A stretch of 64,000 nucleotides of DNA from Microbacterium sp. Root166 (lineage in GTDB: Bacteria; Actinomycetota; Actinomycetes; Actinomycetales; Microbacteriaceae), in assembly GCF_001427145.1 (NCBI RefSeq), contig NZ_LMGL01000004.1, positions 62,001-126,000 of the forward strand. Direction: 5' to 3'. The first letter of the stretch is position 1. Each line of letters starts with the position of its first letter. Shown piece after piece: positions 1-11,172 of the stretch. A program made the translations under genes and the position numbers. The notes beneath the pieces were generated by a model. It did no database searches and was not told the origin of the DNA. It worked only from the letters and a program-made list of their open reading frames with translations.

Positions 1-576
1 CACTCTGCTGCGCAGCATGCGCAGGATGAGCTCTCCCGTCACCGAGTCCAGGGCCCCCGTGGGCTCGTCGGCCAGGATCAGGCGCCTGCCGCCGACCACC
101 GCCCGGGCGATGGCGACCCGCTGCTGCTGGCCGCCCGAGAGGTCGTCCGGGTAGGAATCGAGCTTGTCGTCCAGTCCGACCGATTCCAGCGCGTCGCGTC
201 CTGCGCGGCGAGCGACGCGGCTTCGGAATCCGTCGAGCTCCAGCGGCAGCGTGACGTTCTCGATCGCAGTCAGGGTCGGAATGAGGTTGAAGTCCTGGAA
301 GACGAACCCGAGCGACCGCCGGCGAAGCGCCGCCAGCTGCTTCGCGTTCTGCACGCTCAAGTGCTGGCCTTCGATCACCACCTCGCCCGAGGTCGGCGTC
401 GCGAGTCCGCCCGCGATCGACAAGAGTGTGGACTTGCCCGATCCCGATGCGCCCATGACAGCGACGAGCTCGCCCTTGGCGACGTCGAGGTCGACGCCGG
501 AGAGCGCCGACACGGCCGTGGGGCCCGAGCCGTACTGCTGCGTCACGCCGATGAGGCGCAGGACCGTCTCGCTCAC
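1..576 (-). CDS. ABC transporter ATP-binding protein (C-terminus cut by window edge)
   Basis: ATPase of the LolD/MacB type, which powers lipid, peptide or drug export together with an FtsX-like permease. About 192 codons are visible. Walker [10 protein letters not shown] is at residues 42-50, the Q-loop near 94, the signature LSGGQQQ at 146-152 and Walker B with [10 protein letters not shown] at 169-178. The GTG start overlaps the TGA stop of the PadR gene, so the two are translationally coupled. It is the second ATPase in the same leftward operon, so a second permease may follow beyond the window. The substrate is unknown. Confidence 0.93.
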   Translation of the reverse strand, partial: MSETVLRLIGVTQQYGSGPTAVSALSGVDLDVAKGELVAVMGASGSGKSTLLSIAGGLATPTSGEVVIEGQHLSVQNAKQLAALRRRSLGFVFQDFNLIPTLTAIENVTLPLELDGFRSRVARRAGRDALESVGLDDKLDSYPDDLSGGQQQRVAIARAVVGGRRLILADEPTGALDSVTGELILRMLRSRV

Positions 577-1202
577 CGGGCGGCTCCGGCGTCACCGACG
601 GGGGAGACGGATGCCTCGGCCCTCACCGGGCGGCCGCGCTTGGGCTTGTCGGTGGACAGCTCGAGCGCCATCGCGTGCTCGGGGTGAAGGGCGAGTCGCT
701 GCTCGGTGTGGTCGAGCCAGCGCACCTCGGCCTCGGCGGCGAAGATCATCGAGTCGACCACCAGGGACCACGCCAGCTCCTCGGGCCCGTCGGGGCTCGC
801 GCCGGCGTACTTGGCGCGGTTGAGCTCCTGCAGCTGACGCAGCGATGCCCGGCGCTGCGTCTGGATGATCTCCGCGACGTCGACGCCCGGCAGCGTCGCG
901 GCGACCGCGAGCTTGACCGCGAGCTCGTCGCGCGTGCCCTGCCCGCGCTGGACCGGCGTGCTCAGCCAGTCCCGCACCTCGGCGGATCCGGCATCCGTGA
1001 TCTCCCAGTACACGTGACCGTGCTCGTCGGTATCGCCCTTCGTCACCAGCCCGTCCCGCTCGAGGCGGTCGAGGGTGTTGTAGATCTGGCCCACGTTGAG
1101 CGGCCAGGTCGAACCGGTGCGTCGGTCGAACTCGGACCGCAGCTGATAGCCGTAGCACGGCCCTTGATCGAGGATCGCGAGCAGGCTCTGCTTGACGGAC
1201 AT
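573..1202 (-). CDS. PadR-family transcriptional regulator
   Basis: A 209-residue regulator. The PadR winged helix covers roughly residues 5-85 (LLAILDQGPCYGYQLRSEF, then a turn and recognition helix with IYNTLDRLERDGLV). A helical C-terminal region fits the PadR dimerisation domain. The start has a good ribosome site (AAGGAG, 5 nt spacing). The gene lies inside an ABC export operon, 33 nt after the permease, and its stop overlaps the next ATPase start. PadR proteins next to exporters usually repress them and respond to exported compounds, so autoregulation through the palindrome at 4216-4235 is inferred. Confidence 0.92.
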   Translation of the reverse strand: MSVKQSLLAILDQGPCYGYQLRSEFDRRTGSTWPLNVGQIYNTLDRLERDGLVTKGDTDEHGHVYWEITDAGSAEVRDWLSTPVQRGQGTRDELAVKLAVAATLPGVDVAEIIQTQRRASLRQLQELNRAKYAGASPDGPEELAWSLVVDSMIFAAEAEVRWLDHTEQRLALHPEHAMALELSTDKPKRGRPVRAEASVSPVGDAGAAR

Positions 1203-1235
1203 GATGCTCCTTCGGGTGGAGGCGGATGCGCGGCG

Positions 1236-2438
1236 TCAGAAACGCAGCGCGTCGATGACGTTGGACCGTACGGCGACGAGGGCGGGGATGAATCCTGCGA
1301 GGGCGCCGATCGCAACCGCGGCGACGAGTCCCACGACGGCCGCGCGCATCGGGAACGGCGGGACGTCCTGCATCCCCTGGAACATGTCGAGCACGAACGG
1401 GGCCTGCAGGATCGCGACCGCGATCGCGATGCCGACGACCCCTGCGACCGCGGTGGCGACGACGGACTCGAGCATCACGGACGTGAAGATGCGGCTTCCG
1501 GTCGCGCCGAAGCTGCGCCGCACGCCGATCTCGCGGATGCGCTGCCGCATCGCCACGAGCTGGATGTTCACCAGGCCCAGGCCGCCCAGCAGCAGGACCA
1601 GTCCGGCGATCCCACCGGTGATCAGCTCGAACGTCTGCGCGAACTGCGCCTGGTCCGGCCGCGACGCCCAATCGGTGCGGTTCACGGTGACCTCGACGGA
1701 GTCGTCGACCCCGGCACGGAGGTCCGCGGCGAGCACGGGGCCGATCTCCGCCGCCATGTCCTCGGGGACCCATGTCTCCCACACGATCCCCATGTCGGCG
1801 GGAAGGGTGCCCCCGCGCGCGGTGTAATCCGTATACAGCATCGTGACGTGCTTGTCCTCGTCGCCGGTGTACTCCCGTGGCGTCACACCCACGACGGTGT
1901 ACGACCCGCCCACGTCCCCCTGGAGCTTCAGGGCGAACCCCGACGCGAGGTCGGGACGGCCGTAGACGTCCCACAGCGACTCGGAGATGACGACCGGCGG
2001 CGAGGCGAGATCGGCACCGGCTTCCCCGAACCAGCGACCCTCCAGGAGCGGTGTGCGATGGATCACGGGGTACGCGGGGTCGACGAGACGCGTCGAGACC
2101 TGCCGCACCTGCTCCGGGGTCTGCAGCGGCAGCATCACCGGGTCCACGATCCGGCTGAGATGCGAGAAGTCGTATCGTTCGGCGACGCGGTCGACGTGTG
2201 CGCCGAAGGCCTTCCAGTCCATCGTCGCGCCGTGGGCGGTGAACTGGATCGTCGCGGGGCGACCGCCGATGCGATCCGACTGCTCCGCCATCTGCTGCTG
2301 CTGATACTCGCTGAGGGCGACGACGGCGGTGATCGCGCCGACCGACACCGCGATGCCGATGAGACTCAGCAGGACACGGAGCTTGTGATGACGGATCTCC
2401 GACCACGCCTCGCTGAGAGCGCCGATGAGACCGCTCAT
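1236..2438 (-). CDS. MacB/FtsX-type ABC transporter permease
   Basis: A 400-residue permease with the MacB layout. An N-terminal transmembrane helix (about residues 20-42, VLLSLIGIAVSVGAITAVVA) is followed by an extracytoplasmic MacB_PCD-like domain of about 230 residues. Three helices of the FtsX domain occupy the last 130 residues, with the typical VAMRQRIREIGVRRSFGA loop between the first two. The ATG overlaps the stop of the preceding ATPase (ATGA), so both belong to one transporter. The export substrate cannot be read from the sequence. Confidence 0.93.
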   Translation of the reverse strand: MSGLIGALSEAWSEIRHHKLRVLLSLIGIAVSVGAITAVVALSEYQQQQMAEQSDRIGGRPATIQFTAHGATMDWKAFGAHVDRVAERYDFSHLSRIVDPVMLPLQTPEQVRQVSTRLVDPAYPVIHRTPLLEGRWFGEAGADLASPPVVISESLWDVYGRPDLASGFALKLQGDVGGSYTVVGVTPREYTGDEDKHVTMLYTDYTARGGTLPADMGIVWETWVPEDMAAEIGPVLAADLRAGVDDSVEVTVNRTDWASRPDQAQFAQTFELITGGIAGLVLLLGGLGLVNIQLVAMRQRIREIGVRRSFGATGSRIFTSVMLESVVATAVAGVVGIAIAVAILQAPFVLDMFQGMQDVPPFPMRAAVVGLVAAVAIGALAGFIPALVAVRSNVIDALRF

Positions 2439-3250
2439 GACGACACCTCGACTCGGTCGAGCGCCGGGTTCGGGTCGGCATCCGTCGCAGCCGCAGGATC
2501 GGCGCTCGCCTCGACGTTCGCGGCGAGCCCGGACGCGTCTGCCGCGTCTGCGTTCGCGGAGACATCGAGCGCGAAGGCGGAGAGCACGCCGGCGTCCAGC
2601 CGGTAGTGGCGCCGGGCGCGGGCGGCGACGTTGAGGTCGTGGGTGATCGTGACCAGGGCGGCGTCGGCCTCCGAGGCGATCTCGTCGAGCAGGGCCATGA
2701 CGGATGCCCCGGTCTCGACGTCGAGTGCGCCTGTGGGCTCGTCGGCCAGGATGAGCGTCGGACGACGCACCAGCGCCCGCGCGATCGCCACCCGCTGCTG
2801 CTCGCCGCCGGACAGCTGCTCGGGCGTGGACTCGATGCGATGGCCGAGTCCGACGCGTTCGAGCATGCGCGTGGCAGCGGTGCGCCGCGTCCAGAACTCC
2901 CGGCCGCGCGCATACCCGAGCGGCATCATCACGTTCTCCAAGGCGGTTCGTCCCGCGAGCAGGTTGAACTGCTGGAACACGAATCCGACGTTGCGGCCGC
3001 GCAGCCGGTCGAGTCGGGCCTTCCGCATGCGCCGCACCGGCTCGCCTCGGAACGCGACAGTCCCGTCCGAGGGCGCATCGAGCATGCCCATGAGGTTGAG
3101 GAGGGTCGACTTGCCGGAGCCGCTGCGTCCGACCACGGCGACATGATCGCCCGCCGCGATCTCGAGGTCGATGCCGCGCAGGATGTCGAGCCGCGTGTCG
3201 TCGGGAAGCATCACGTGCTTCGTGACGCCTTCGAGCCGGACGAGGCTCAC
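2435..3250 (-). CDS. MacB-type ABC transporter ATP-binding protein
   Basis: A 271-residue ATPase. Walker A GRSGSGKST is near residues 41-49, the signature LSGGEQQ near 145, and Walker [12 protein letters not shown] follows with the H-loop THD. The GTG start (VSLVRLEGV) overlaps the stop of the upstream adaptor gene and is preferred to longer in-frame readings, which run through the adaptor gene in another frame. The last 45 or so residues are an Ala/Asp-rich tail (for example SANADAADASGLAANVEAS) that is not part of the ATPase fold and has no clear function. Confidence 0.93.
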   Translation of the reverse strand: MSLVRLEGVTKHVMLPDDTRLDILRGIDLEIAAGDHVAVVGRSGSGKSTLLNLMGMLDAPSDGTVAFRGEPVRRMRKARLDRLRGRNVGFVFQQFNLLAGRTALENVMMPLGYARGREFWTRRTAATRMLERVGLGHRIESTPEQLSGGEQQRVAIARALVRRPTLILADEPTGALDVETGASVMALLDEIASEADAALVTITHDLNVAARARRHYRLDAGVLSAFALDVSANADAADASGLAANVEASADPAAATDADPNPALDRVEVSS

Positions 3251-4176
3251 CAGTTCCACCCCGCCGGTTCGCAGTACTCGCCGCCCATGCCGTCGTCGTA
3301 GCAGACGGGCTCGTCGGCAGCGGCCACGCCGGGGACGTACTGACGCACCTGCTCGTTCTCCTCGAGCCCGGCCGTGACCTCGACCATCGTGCCGTCGCTC
3401 ACGCCGAGCGTGACATCGCGCTCCTCCAGGGCGCCGTCTCCGGAGTCCACCCAGACGACCCCCGTTCCCGCACCGCCTTTGACGGAAGTGGTCGGCACGG
3501 CGAGCACGCCCGACACGGTGCCGAGGTCGACGTCGAGCTGCGCCTGCAGCCCCGCGAACACCGTCTGATCCGCGGGCACCGCGCACGCGACGGTCGTCGT
3601 GCCGTCCTCGGCGACCTCGACCTTCAAGCCCGTGCAGACGAACGGGGCGGGACCGCCCTGGATCGTCACCGATCCCTCGGCAGGAGCACCCTGCAGGCGG
3701 TAGAGCTGCACCGGCTCCACGGTGGCCTGCACGTGGTAGCGCGCCGGGGTGAGCGTCGCGAGCTCCGTCCCGATCGACGCCGGCTGGCCCTTGATCACCG
3801 TGAGCTCGCTCACGTCGCCCGCCTCGGGGGCGACGACGTCGACGTTCTTCACCGGATCGGTCTGCTTGATCGTGTAGAGCTTGGCGCCCGCGGCGACGGA
3901 CTGGCCTGCGCTGACGTGTACGGCGGTCACGGTGCCGTCGACTGCCGAGCGGACGGGGTATGAGGCATCCCGCGCGACCGTGCCCGGCAGGCTCAGCGCG
4001 TTGCTCACGTCCGCCCGGCCCACGGCCACGACGGGGTCTGCGATCTGCGCCGACGGCTCGACGGCCGCCGTCGGAGCGCTGTCGGGGAAGAACGCGATCT
4101 TGACCAGCGCGGCCGTTGCCGCACCCAGAATGACCACCATCAGAATCGGGAAGATCCACCGCCGCCAGACCACCAT
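3247..4176 (-). CDS. HlyD/MacA-like membrane fusion (adaptor) protein
   Basis: A 309-residue protein with one N-terminal transmembrane anchor (residues 5-27). A barrel-sandwich/biotinyl-lipoyl-like region follows ([20 protein letters not shown], a second [16 protein letters not shown] half), then beta-barrel segments near the end. The arrangement is typical of MacA-like periplasmic adaptors used by Gram-positive exporters. It is the first gene of the operon, with GAGAGGTG upstream of the ATG. The C-terminus is acidic with two cysteines (VCYDD, EYCEP), which could form a disulfide outside the cell. Confidence 0.88.
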   Translation of the reverse strand: MVVWRRWIFPILMVVILGAATAALVKIAFFPDSAPTAAVEPSAQIADPVVAVGRADVSNALSLPGTVARDASYPVRSAVDGTVTAVHVSAGQSVAAGAKLYTIKQTDPVKNVDVVAPEAGDVSELTVIKGQPASIGTELATLTPARYHVQATVEPVQLYRLQGAPAEGSVTIQGGPAPFVCTGLKVEVAEDGTTTVACAVPADQTVFAGLQAQLDVDLGTVSGVLAVPTTSVKGGAGTGVVWVDSGDGALEERDVTLGVSDGTMVEVTAGLEENEQVRQYVPGVAAADEPVCYDDGMGGEYCEPAGWNW

Positions 4177-4215
4177 GCCGCACCTCTCGTTCGGGGACTA
4201 CCCGGTATGTAATTG

Positions 4216-4235
4216 CCGAGTATATGCATACTCGG
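4216..4235. promoter_or_regulatory. Candidate PadR operator in the exporter/secA divergent promoter
   Basis: A palindrome of 8-bp arms CCGAGTAT and ATACTCGG around the 4-nt centre ATGC. GTAT/ATAC half-sites are common in PadR operators. On the minus strand the site contains TATACT, a good -10 hexamer for the exporter operon, so a bound repressor would block the polymerase. It lies 40-59 nt upstream of the adaptor start and about 140 nt upstream of secA. Confidence 0.6.
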
Positions 4236-4372
4236 AAACATTCCCGTCCACCCCCACCCACACCCAGCCCACGCCAAGGTCACGGGCGGATAACATAGGC
4301 AGGTATGCCTGGGGAGAAGTCCCCGGCGGCACCGGCGCCGATCGCGCCACACCCGACAGATGGAGACACTCC

Positions 4373-7195
<2,823 letters not shown>

Positions 7196-7206
7196 CCGCA
7201 GGCGCT

Positions 7207-7244
7207 CGAGAGCGGGACGGACCTCCGGGCCCGTCCCGCTCTCG
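7207..7244 (+). terminator. Hairpin after secA
   Basis: A 14-bp perfect stem (CGAGAGCGGGACGG with CCGTCCCGCTCTCG) around a 10-nt loop, 11 nt after the secA stop. There is no U-tract, as is common for actinobacterial terminators. Confidence 0.75.
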
Positions 7245-7304
7245 CGTTCCAGCCGGGCCACGGCGCGGCGATTGGCCCCTTCGCGGCGCCGCTATCCTGA
7301 TCCG

Positions 7305-8531
7305 ATGAGTCCGCTTCGCCCCCTCGATCAGTCCAGCAAGCTCCGGGATGTGCTCTACGAGATCCGCGGGCAGGCCCTGGTCGAGGCCGACCGGCTCGAG
7401 AACGAGGGTCACACGATCCTCAAGCTGAACACCGGCAACCCGGCTGTCTTCGGCTTCGAGGCCCCGTTCCAGATCGTGCGCGACATGATCGAAGCCGTGC
7501 CCAACGCGCACGGGTACAGCGACAGCAAGGGCATCATCTCGGCCCGGCGCGCTGTGGTCTACCGGTATGAGCAGGATCCGACCTTCCCCGCGTTCGGCCC
7601 GGATGACGTCTTCCTCGGCAACGGGGTCTCCGAGCTCATCACGATGGTGATGCAGGCGCTGCTCGACGAGGGTGACGAGGTCCTGATCCCGGCCCCGGAC
7701 TATCCGCTCTGGACGGCCATGACGAGCCTCGGCGGCGGCACCCCGGTGCATTACCTCGCCGACGAGCAGAACGGCTGGCAGCCCGACCTCGACGACATCC
7801 GCGCCAAGGTGACTCCGCGCACCAAGGCGATCGTCGTGATCAACCCGAACAATCCCACCGGCGCTGTCTACTCGCGCGAGGTGCTCGAGGGCATCGCGGA
7901 GATCGCGCGTGAGAACTCGCTCCTCGTGCTCGCCGACGAGATCTACGACCGGATCCTCTTCGACGAGGCCCAGCACATCCCGATGGCCTCGGTGGCGCCC
8001 GACCTCCTGGTCCTGACGTTCAACGGCCTGTCGAAGACCTACCGCGTCGCCGGCTTCCGCTCGGGCTGGCTGGTCATCACAGGCCCCAAGAAGCACGCCT
8101 CCGGGTTCCTCGAGGGCATCATGCTGCTCGCCTCGACGCGGCTGTGCCCGAACGTCCCGGCGCAGCACGCCGTCCAGGCGGCGCTGTCCGGCGTGCAGTC
8201 CATCGACGCTCTCATCGCTCCCACGGGCCGCCTGCACGAGCAGCGCGACGCGGCGTGGGAAGGCCTCGAGGCGATCCCGGGCGTATCGTGCGTCCGCCCC
8301 TCCGGCGCTCTGTACGCGTTCCCGCGGCTGGACCCCGAGGTGCACGAGATCCGCGACGACGGCAAGCTCGTCCTGGACTTCCTCCTCGCCGAGCACGTGC
8401 TGCTCGTGCAGGGGACGGGCTTCAACTGGCCCACCCCCGACCACCTCCGGATCGTCACCCTGCCGGAGGCGCGCGTCCTCTCCGAGGCGATCGAGCGGCT
8501 CGGCAACTTCCTGGCCTCGTACCGGCAGTGA
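7305..8531 (+). CDS. Pyridoxal-phosphate-dependent aminotransferase, AlaA/AlaT-like
   Basis: A class I/II aminotransferase of 408 residues, most like the alanine/aspartate transaminases that make alanine and glutamate from pyruvate. The substrate-binding N-terminal segment has LKLNTGNPAVFGFEAP, the middle has VINPNNPTGAVYSREVLE and LADEIYDRILFD, and the PLP lysine is in FNGLSKTYRVAGFRSGW. The carboxylate-binding arginine is in DHLRIVTLP. TATCCT lies exactly 6 nt before the ATG with no Shine-Dalgarno, so a leaderless message is likely. The specific amino acid is inferred from family resemblance only. Confidence 0.9.
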   Translation: MSPLRPLDQSSKLRDVLYEIRGQALVEADRLENEGHTILKLNTGNPAVFGFEAPFQIVRDMIEAVPNAHGYSDSKGIISARRAVVYRYEQDPTFPAFGPDDVFLGNGVSELITMVMQALLDEGDEVLIPAPDYPLWTAMTSLGGGTPVHYLADEQNGWQPDLDDIRAKVTPRTKAIVVINPNNPTGAVYSREVLEGIAEIARENSLLVLADEIYDRILFDEAQHIPMASVAPDLLVLTFNGLSKTYRVAGFRSGWLVITGPKKHASGFLEGIMLLASTRLCPNVPAQHAVQAALSGVQSIDALIAPTGRLHEQRDAAWEGLEAIPGVSCVRPSGALYAFPRLDPEVHEIRDDGKLVLDFLLAEHVLLVQGTGFNWPTPDHLRIVTLPEARVLSEAIERLGNFLASYRQ

Positions 8532-8604
8532 GCAGGCGGATGCCGCACCCTCCGGCGTTCGTCAACCCCTACCCTCGCCGCCGGCCGCGTCGTAGCGTCT
8601 CGGC

Positions 8605-8958
8605 ATGGCCATCGAATTGAATCAGCCTGCCCTGCGCCACGCGCGGGCGCTCATCCGTGACGGCAAGGTCGTGAACGACCAGCGCGACGACTGGTCCGAG
8701 GCAGCGCCCACGGCGGACGAGGAGAACGCCTTCATCGAGCAGAACGGGTGGACGGAGTACTCCCACTGGCACCTGGGAGTGGACCGGCGTGAGGACCGCG
8801 AGACCAAGGGTGCGTACTCGTTTCCGTTCGGCGACTTCCGGAAGGTGCATCGATCCGGGGTGATCTCGGGCGAGAGTCGGGCCGGGCAGCACGACCACTT
8901 CGAGATCCGGGATGCGCTGAAGTCGCTCCTCGCCCTGATCGATCAGGACGACGACTGA
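8605..8958 (+). CDS. Conserved hypothetical protein (117 aa)
   Basis: A small soluble protein rich in charged and aromatic residues (FIEQNGWTEYSHWHLGVDRR). It has no signal peptide, membrane helix or metal motif that I recognise. The type is widespread in actinobacteria, usually as a single gene, and no function is known to me. TAGCGT lies 6 nt before the ATG, consistent with a leaderless start. It faces the next gene tail to tail with only 10 nt between them. Confidence 0.75.
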   Translation: MAIELNQPALRHARALIRDGKVVNDQRDDWSEAAPTADEENAFIEQNGWTEYSHWHLGVDRREDRETKGAYSFPFGDFRKVHRSGVISGESRAGQHDHFEIRDALKSLLALIDQDDD

Positions 8959-8968
8959 CGCGTGCGCG

Positions 8969-9406
8969 TCAGAGGAGTGCGAGGGAGGTCGTGCGCCAGC
9001 GCCCGTCCATGCCCTCGAGTCGCAGAGCGACCGCGCGCGTGCGGGCAGGCCCCTGGACGATCACGACGGACTCGACGACACCGTCGACGGGGGAGGAGTG
9101 GTGCACGGACAGGATGGTGCGCACCGGCCGGCGGGCGGGGACCCCGCGCGCGCTGCGCGCGCGGGCCGCGAGGTTCGAGCGGGTCACCAGCTTGCGATAG
9201 GCATCCTCGGTGAGCCAGCGGGCGAGCTGGTCCACCTCCCTCACTCCTGCCAGCACCTCTAGCACCCCGCGCGTGATGTTGCGCAGGAACGGCTCGGGCT
9301 CGGGGAGCGCGGTCGTGGGGGTTCGCTGGGGCGCGAAGAACTCGGAGAGCTCGGCGGCGCCGGGCGTTCGGTGTACGCGGGCTGTTCCCGCGGGCGTCGT
9401 TGCCAT
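8969..9406 (-). CDS. Rv3235-like (DUF6459) protein
   Basis: A protein of about 145 residues. A disordered Thr/Ala/Pro/Arg-rich start precedes a conserved part (FLRNITRGVLEVLAGVREVD, then LARWLTEDAYRKLV). A beta-rich end follows (VVIVQGPARTRAVALRLE, then GRWRTTSLALL). It resembles the Rv3235 family found near secA in actinobacteria, and the same neighbourhood is seen here. An in-frame ATG three codons upstream (9415) is an equally possible start; a still longer reading to 9499 lacks support. Function unknown. Confidence 0.7.
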   Translation of the reverse strand: MATTPAGTARVHRTPGAAELSEFFAPQRTPTTALPEPEPFLRNITRGVLEVLAGVREVDQLARWLTEDAYRKLVTRSNLAARARSARGVPARRPVRTILSVHHSSPVDGVVESVVIVQGPARTRAVALRLEGMDGRWRTTSLALL

Positions 9407-9485
9407 GGGTCCCATCTCGACAGGTGATGTCTTGCGGACAGTACAGCACACGTGCCGATCGGATCGATAATCGTCCGGTCGCAGT

Positions 9486-9494
9486 TGTGGATAA
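9486..9494 (-). promoter_or_regulatory. Perfect DnaA box
   Basis: TTATCCACA on the minus strand (TGTGGATAA as written), between the Rv3235-like gene and the rightward gene at 9535. A second identical box lies at 10494-10502. Confidence 0.55.
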
Positions 9495-9534
9495 CTCACG
9501 ATCGCCTGCGACGGGATTGCCCTACTCTCGCTGA

Positions 9535-10140
9535 GTGCGCTGGGACAGATTCTTCGACGATCTGGAGGATCAGCTCGCCTCCGAATGGGAGGCCGAGCGT
9601 GCCGCGCTCGACACCGAGGCAGAACGCCTGCGGCTCTCCCGCGTGACGCTGCGGGAGAGGCTGGCGCAGCTGTGCGCCGACGACACCGCCGCGCCGCCGG
9701 TCTCGGTCGACTTCGCGGACGGCTCGTCGGTGCGCGCCGCCGTGACGGCGGTCGGTGCGGACTGGGTGGCCGTCGTGCCCGTCGAGGGTCGTTCCGGGGC
9801 GGTCCTCGCGCCGTTCGCGTCGGTCTCGAGCATCGGGATGCCGCACCCAGACCTGCTGCGCAGCGCTCGGCCCGCTCCGTCGCGACCGGGACTGTCCGAC
9901 CGGCTGACCTTCGGCTACGTGCTGCGCGATCTGGTGCGCAGGCGGGCCGGAGTGGCGGTGCATCTGGTGTCCGGGCGCGCGCTCAGCGGCACCATCGACC
10001 GAGCCGGAGCCGACCATCTCGACCTCGCGCTGCACGAGCCGGGGGCGCCGCGTCGTGCCGACGCAGTGACCGGGCATCGGATCATCCCGTTCGCCGCAGT
10101 GGCCTGGATCGCGGTCGACTCGTCCTCCGTGCTTTCCTGA
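9535..10140 (+). CDS. Conserved hypothetical protein with two Sm-like beta segments
   Basis: A 201-residue protein. A charged helix (residues 1-45, likely coiled) is followed by two similar beta-rich units: SSVRAAVTAVGADWVAVV at about 62-79 and RALSGTIDRAGADHLDLAL further on. Each looks like the strand pattern of an Sm/LSm or SH3-like barrel, but this is my reading of hydrophobicity and glycine spacing and not a proven domain. The start is GTG, 6 nt after TACTCT, so probably leaderless. It is followed by a leftward HTH gene. Function unknown. Confidence 0.75.
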   Translation: MRWDRFFDDLEDQLASEWEAERAALDTEAERLRLSRVTLRERLAQLCADDTAAPPVSVDFADGSSVRAAVTAVGADWVAVVPVEGRSGAVLAPFASVSSIGMPHPDLLRSARPAPSRPGLSDRLTFGYVLRDLVRRRAGVAVHLVSGRALSGTIDRAGADHLDLALHEPGAPRRADAVTGHRIIPFAAVAWIAVDSSSVLS

Positions 10141-10161
10141 GGCGTGACCGGGAACGCCGTC

Positions 10162-10443
10162 TCAGTCGGAGTGGCGCACCGGTCCTGAGCCCCAGAGCTC
10201 GGGAAAGCTGGCGTTCTGCGCCTGCTGCCACAGCGCCGTGCGGCGCGCCTCTTCGGCTTGGTCATCGAGGTAGGCGGCCACGCTCGCCTCGTCGATCCGC
10301 CACCGGGCCGGAGACCCTACGCGCATGCCCCGCAGACGCGCCTCGGCGACCAGCGCCATGACCTCCTCGACCGACACGCCGAGCACCTCGCCCACCTGGG
10401 CGGGGGCGAGCAGACGTACGTCCGAAGTCGGGTTTTCGGGCAT
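10162..10443 (-). CDS. Small helix-turn-helix (excisionase-type) DNA-binding protein
   Basis: A 93-residue protein with a MerR/excisionase-type helix-turn-helix: LLAPAQVGEVLGVSVEEVM, a wing, then PARWRIDEASVAAYLDD. A charged helical tail rich in Ala and Gln follows. Such proteins are conserved as single copies in Actinobacteria and are not linked here to any phage genes. CATAAT lies 6 nt before the ATG on the minus strand, so the message is likely leaderless. The upstream region has an inverted repeat (10463-10498) and a DnaA box. Confidence 0.85.
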   Translation of the reverse strand: MPENPTSDVRLLAPAQVGEVLGVSVEEVMALVAEARLRGMRVGSPARWRIDEASVAAYLDDQAEEARRTALWQQAQNASFPELWGSGPVRHSD

Positions 10444-10462
10444 GCCCCCATTATGCGCCCGC

Positions 10463-10498
10463 CCACAGCTCGGGGGCTCGGCGGCGGAGGGGCTGTGG
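10463..10498. promoter_or_regulatory. Inverted repeat between HTH gene and SAF gene
   Basis: CCACAGC at 10463-10469 and GCTGTGG at 10492-10498. The site is centred in the divergent promoter region and overlaps the DnaA box at 10494-10502. It could be the operator of the HTH protein; this is untested. Confidence 0.4.
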
Positions 10499-10502
10499 AT
10501 AA
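10494..10502 (-). promoter_or_regulatory. Perfect DnaA box
   Basis: TTATCCACA on the minus strand, in the intergenic region upstream of the SAF gene. It has the same orientation as the box at 9486-9494. Confidence 0.55.
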
Positions 10503-10533
10503 AGATCGGGCCGTTCGGCGGGGCTGCGCGACG

Positions 10534-11172
10534 ATGGATGCCATGACCGTCGCCGACGCCGTCCGCAGCCCTCGCCGAGCACCCTGGGGCGATGCCCGCT
10601 TCCTCCTCGGGATCCTCCTGATCGCGGCATCCGTCGCGGGTGTGTGGTTCGTCGTCTCGGCCGCCCGGCAGACCGCTCCGGTCTACGCCGCGGTCCACAC
10701 CATCGTGCCCGGACAGGCCATCACGGCCGACGACGTGCGCGCCGTCGAGGTCGGTCTCGGGCAGCTCGGCGAGGCCTATCTGACCCCCGACGCGCTCGCC
10801 GACGGCCTCGTGGCCACTCGGACGATCGCCGAGGGCGAGCTGCTCCCGGCTGCGGCAGTGGGCGAGGCTGCGCGGTCGAGGACGACGAACGTCGTCGTGC
10901 AGAGCAGCGTCGAGGTGCCGGCGGCGGTCGGTGCGGGCACGGTCGTCGAGATCTGGGCGGCGCCCCTGCTGGACGGCGGCGACTACGACGCACCGCGCAT
11001 CCTCGTGCCCGACGCGACCGTCGTGTCGGTCACCCGCGACGACTCGATGATCGGCGGCGGCGCAGCGGCCCTGGAGCTCGTCATCCCGCGCTCGGACGTG
11101 GCGGCGACGCTCGCGGCGATGGCGGACGCGTCCGCGCTCTCGGTCGTGCCCGCAGCCGGGTCGGGGTCGTGA
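10534..11172 (+). CDS. SAF-domain membrane protein (CpaB/RcpC-like)
   Basis: A protein of about 212 residues with a transmembrane helix (near residues 22-44, FLLGILLIAASVAGVWFVVS). A SAF domain follows (PVYAAVHTIVPGQAITADDV, then VATRTIAEGELLPAAAVG), and the end is beta-rich. SAF proteins of this type are related to CpaB/FlgA, which help assemble pili or flagella, but no pilin, secretin or Tad ATPase is nearby. An ATG at 10543 is an alternative start. The stop overlaps the start of the MinD-like gene (GTGA), so the two products probably act together. Confidence 0.82.
   Translation: MDAMTVADAVRSPRRAPWGDARFLLGILLIAASVAGVWFVVSAARQTAPVYAAVHTIVPGQAITADDVRAVEVGLGQLGEAYLTPDALADGLVATRTIAEGELLPAAAVGEAARSRTTNVVVQSSVEVPAAVGAGTVVEIWAAPLLDGGDYDAPRILVPDATVVSVTRDDSMIGGGAAALELVIPRSDVAATLAAMADASALSVVPAAGSGS

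Noticed and set aside
1..4176. A lantibiotic or bacteriocin gene cluster around the exporter
   Set aside because: No precursor peptide, modification enzyme or peptidase-type ABC domain is present in the visible part.
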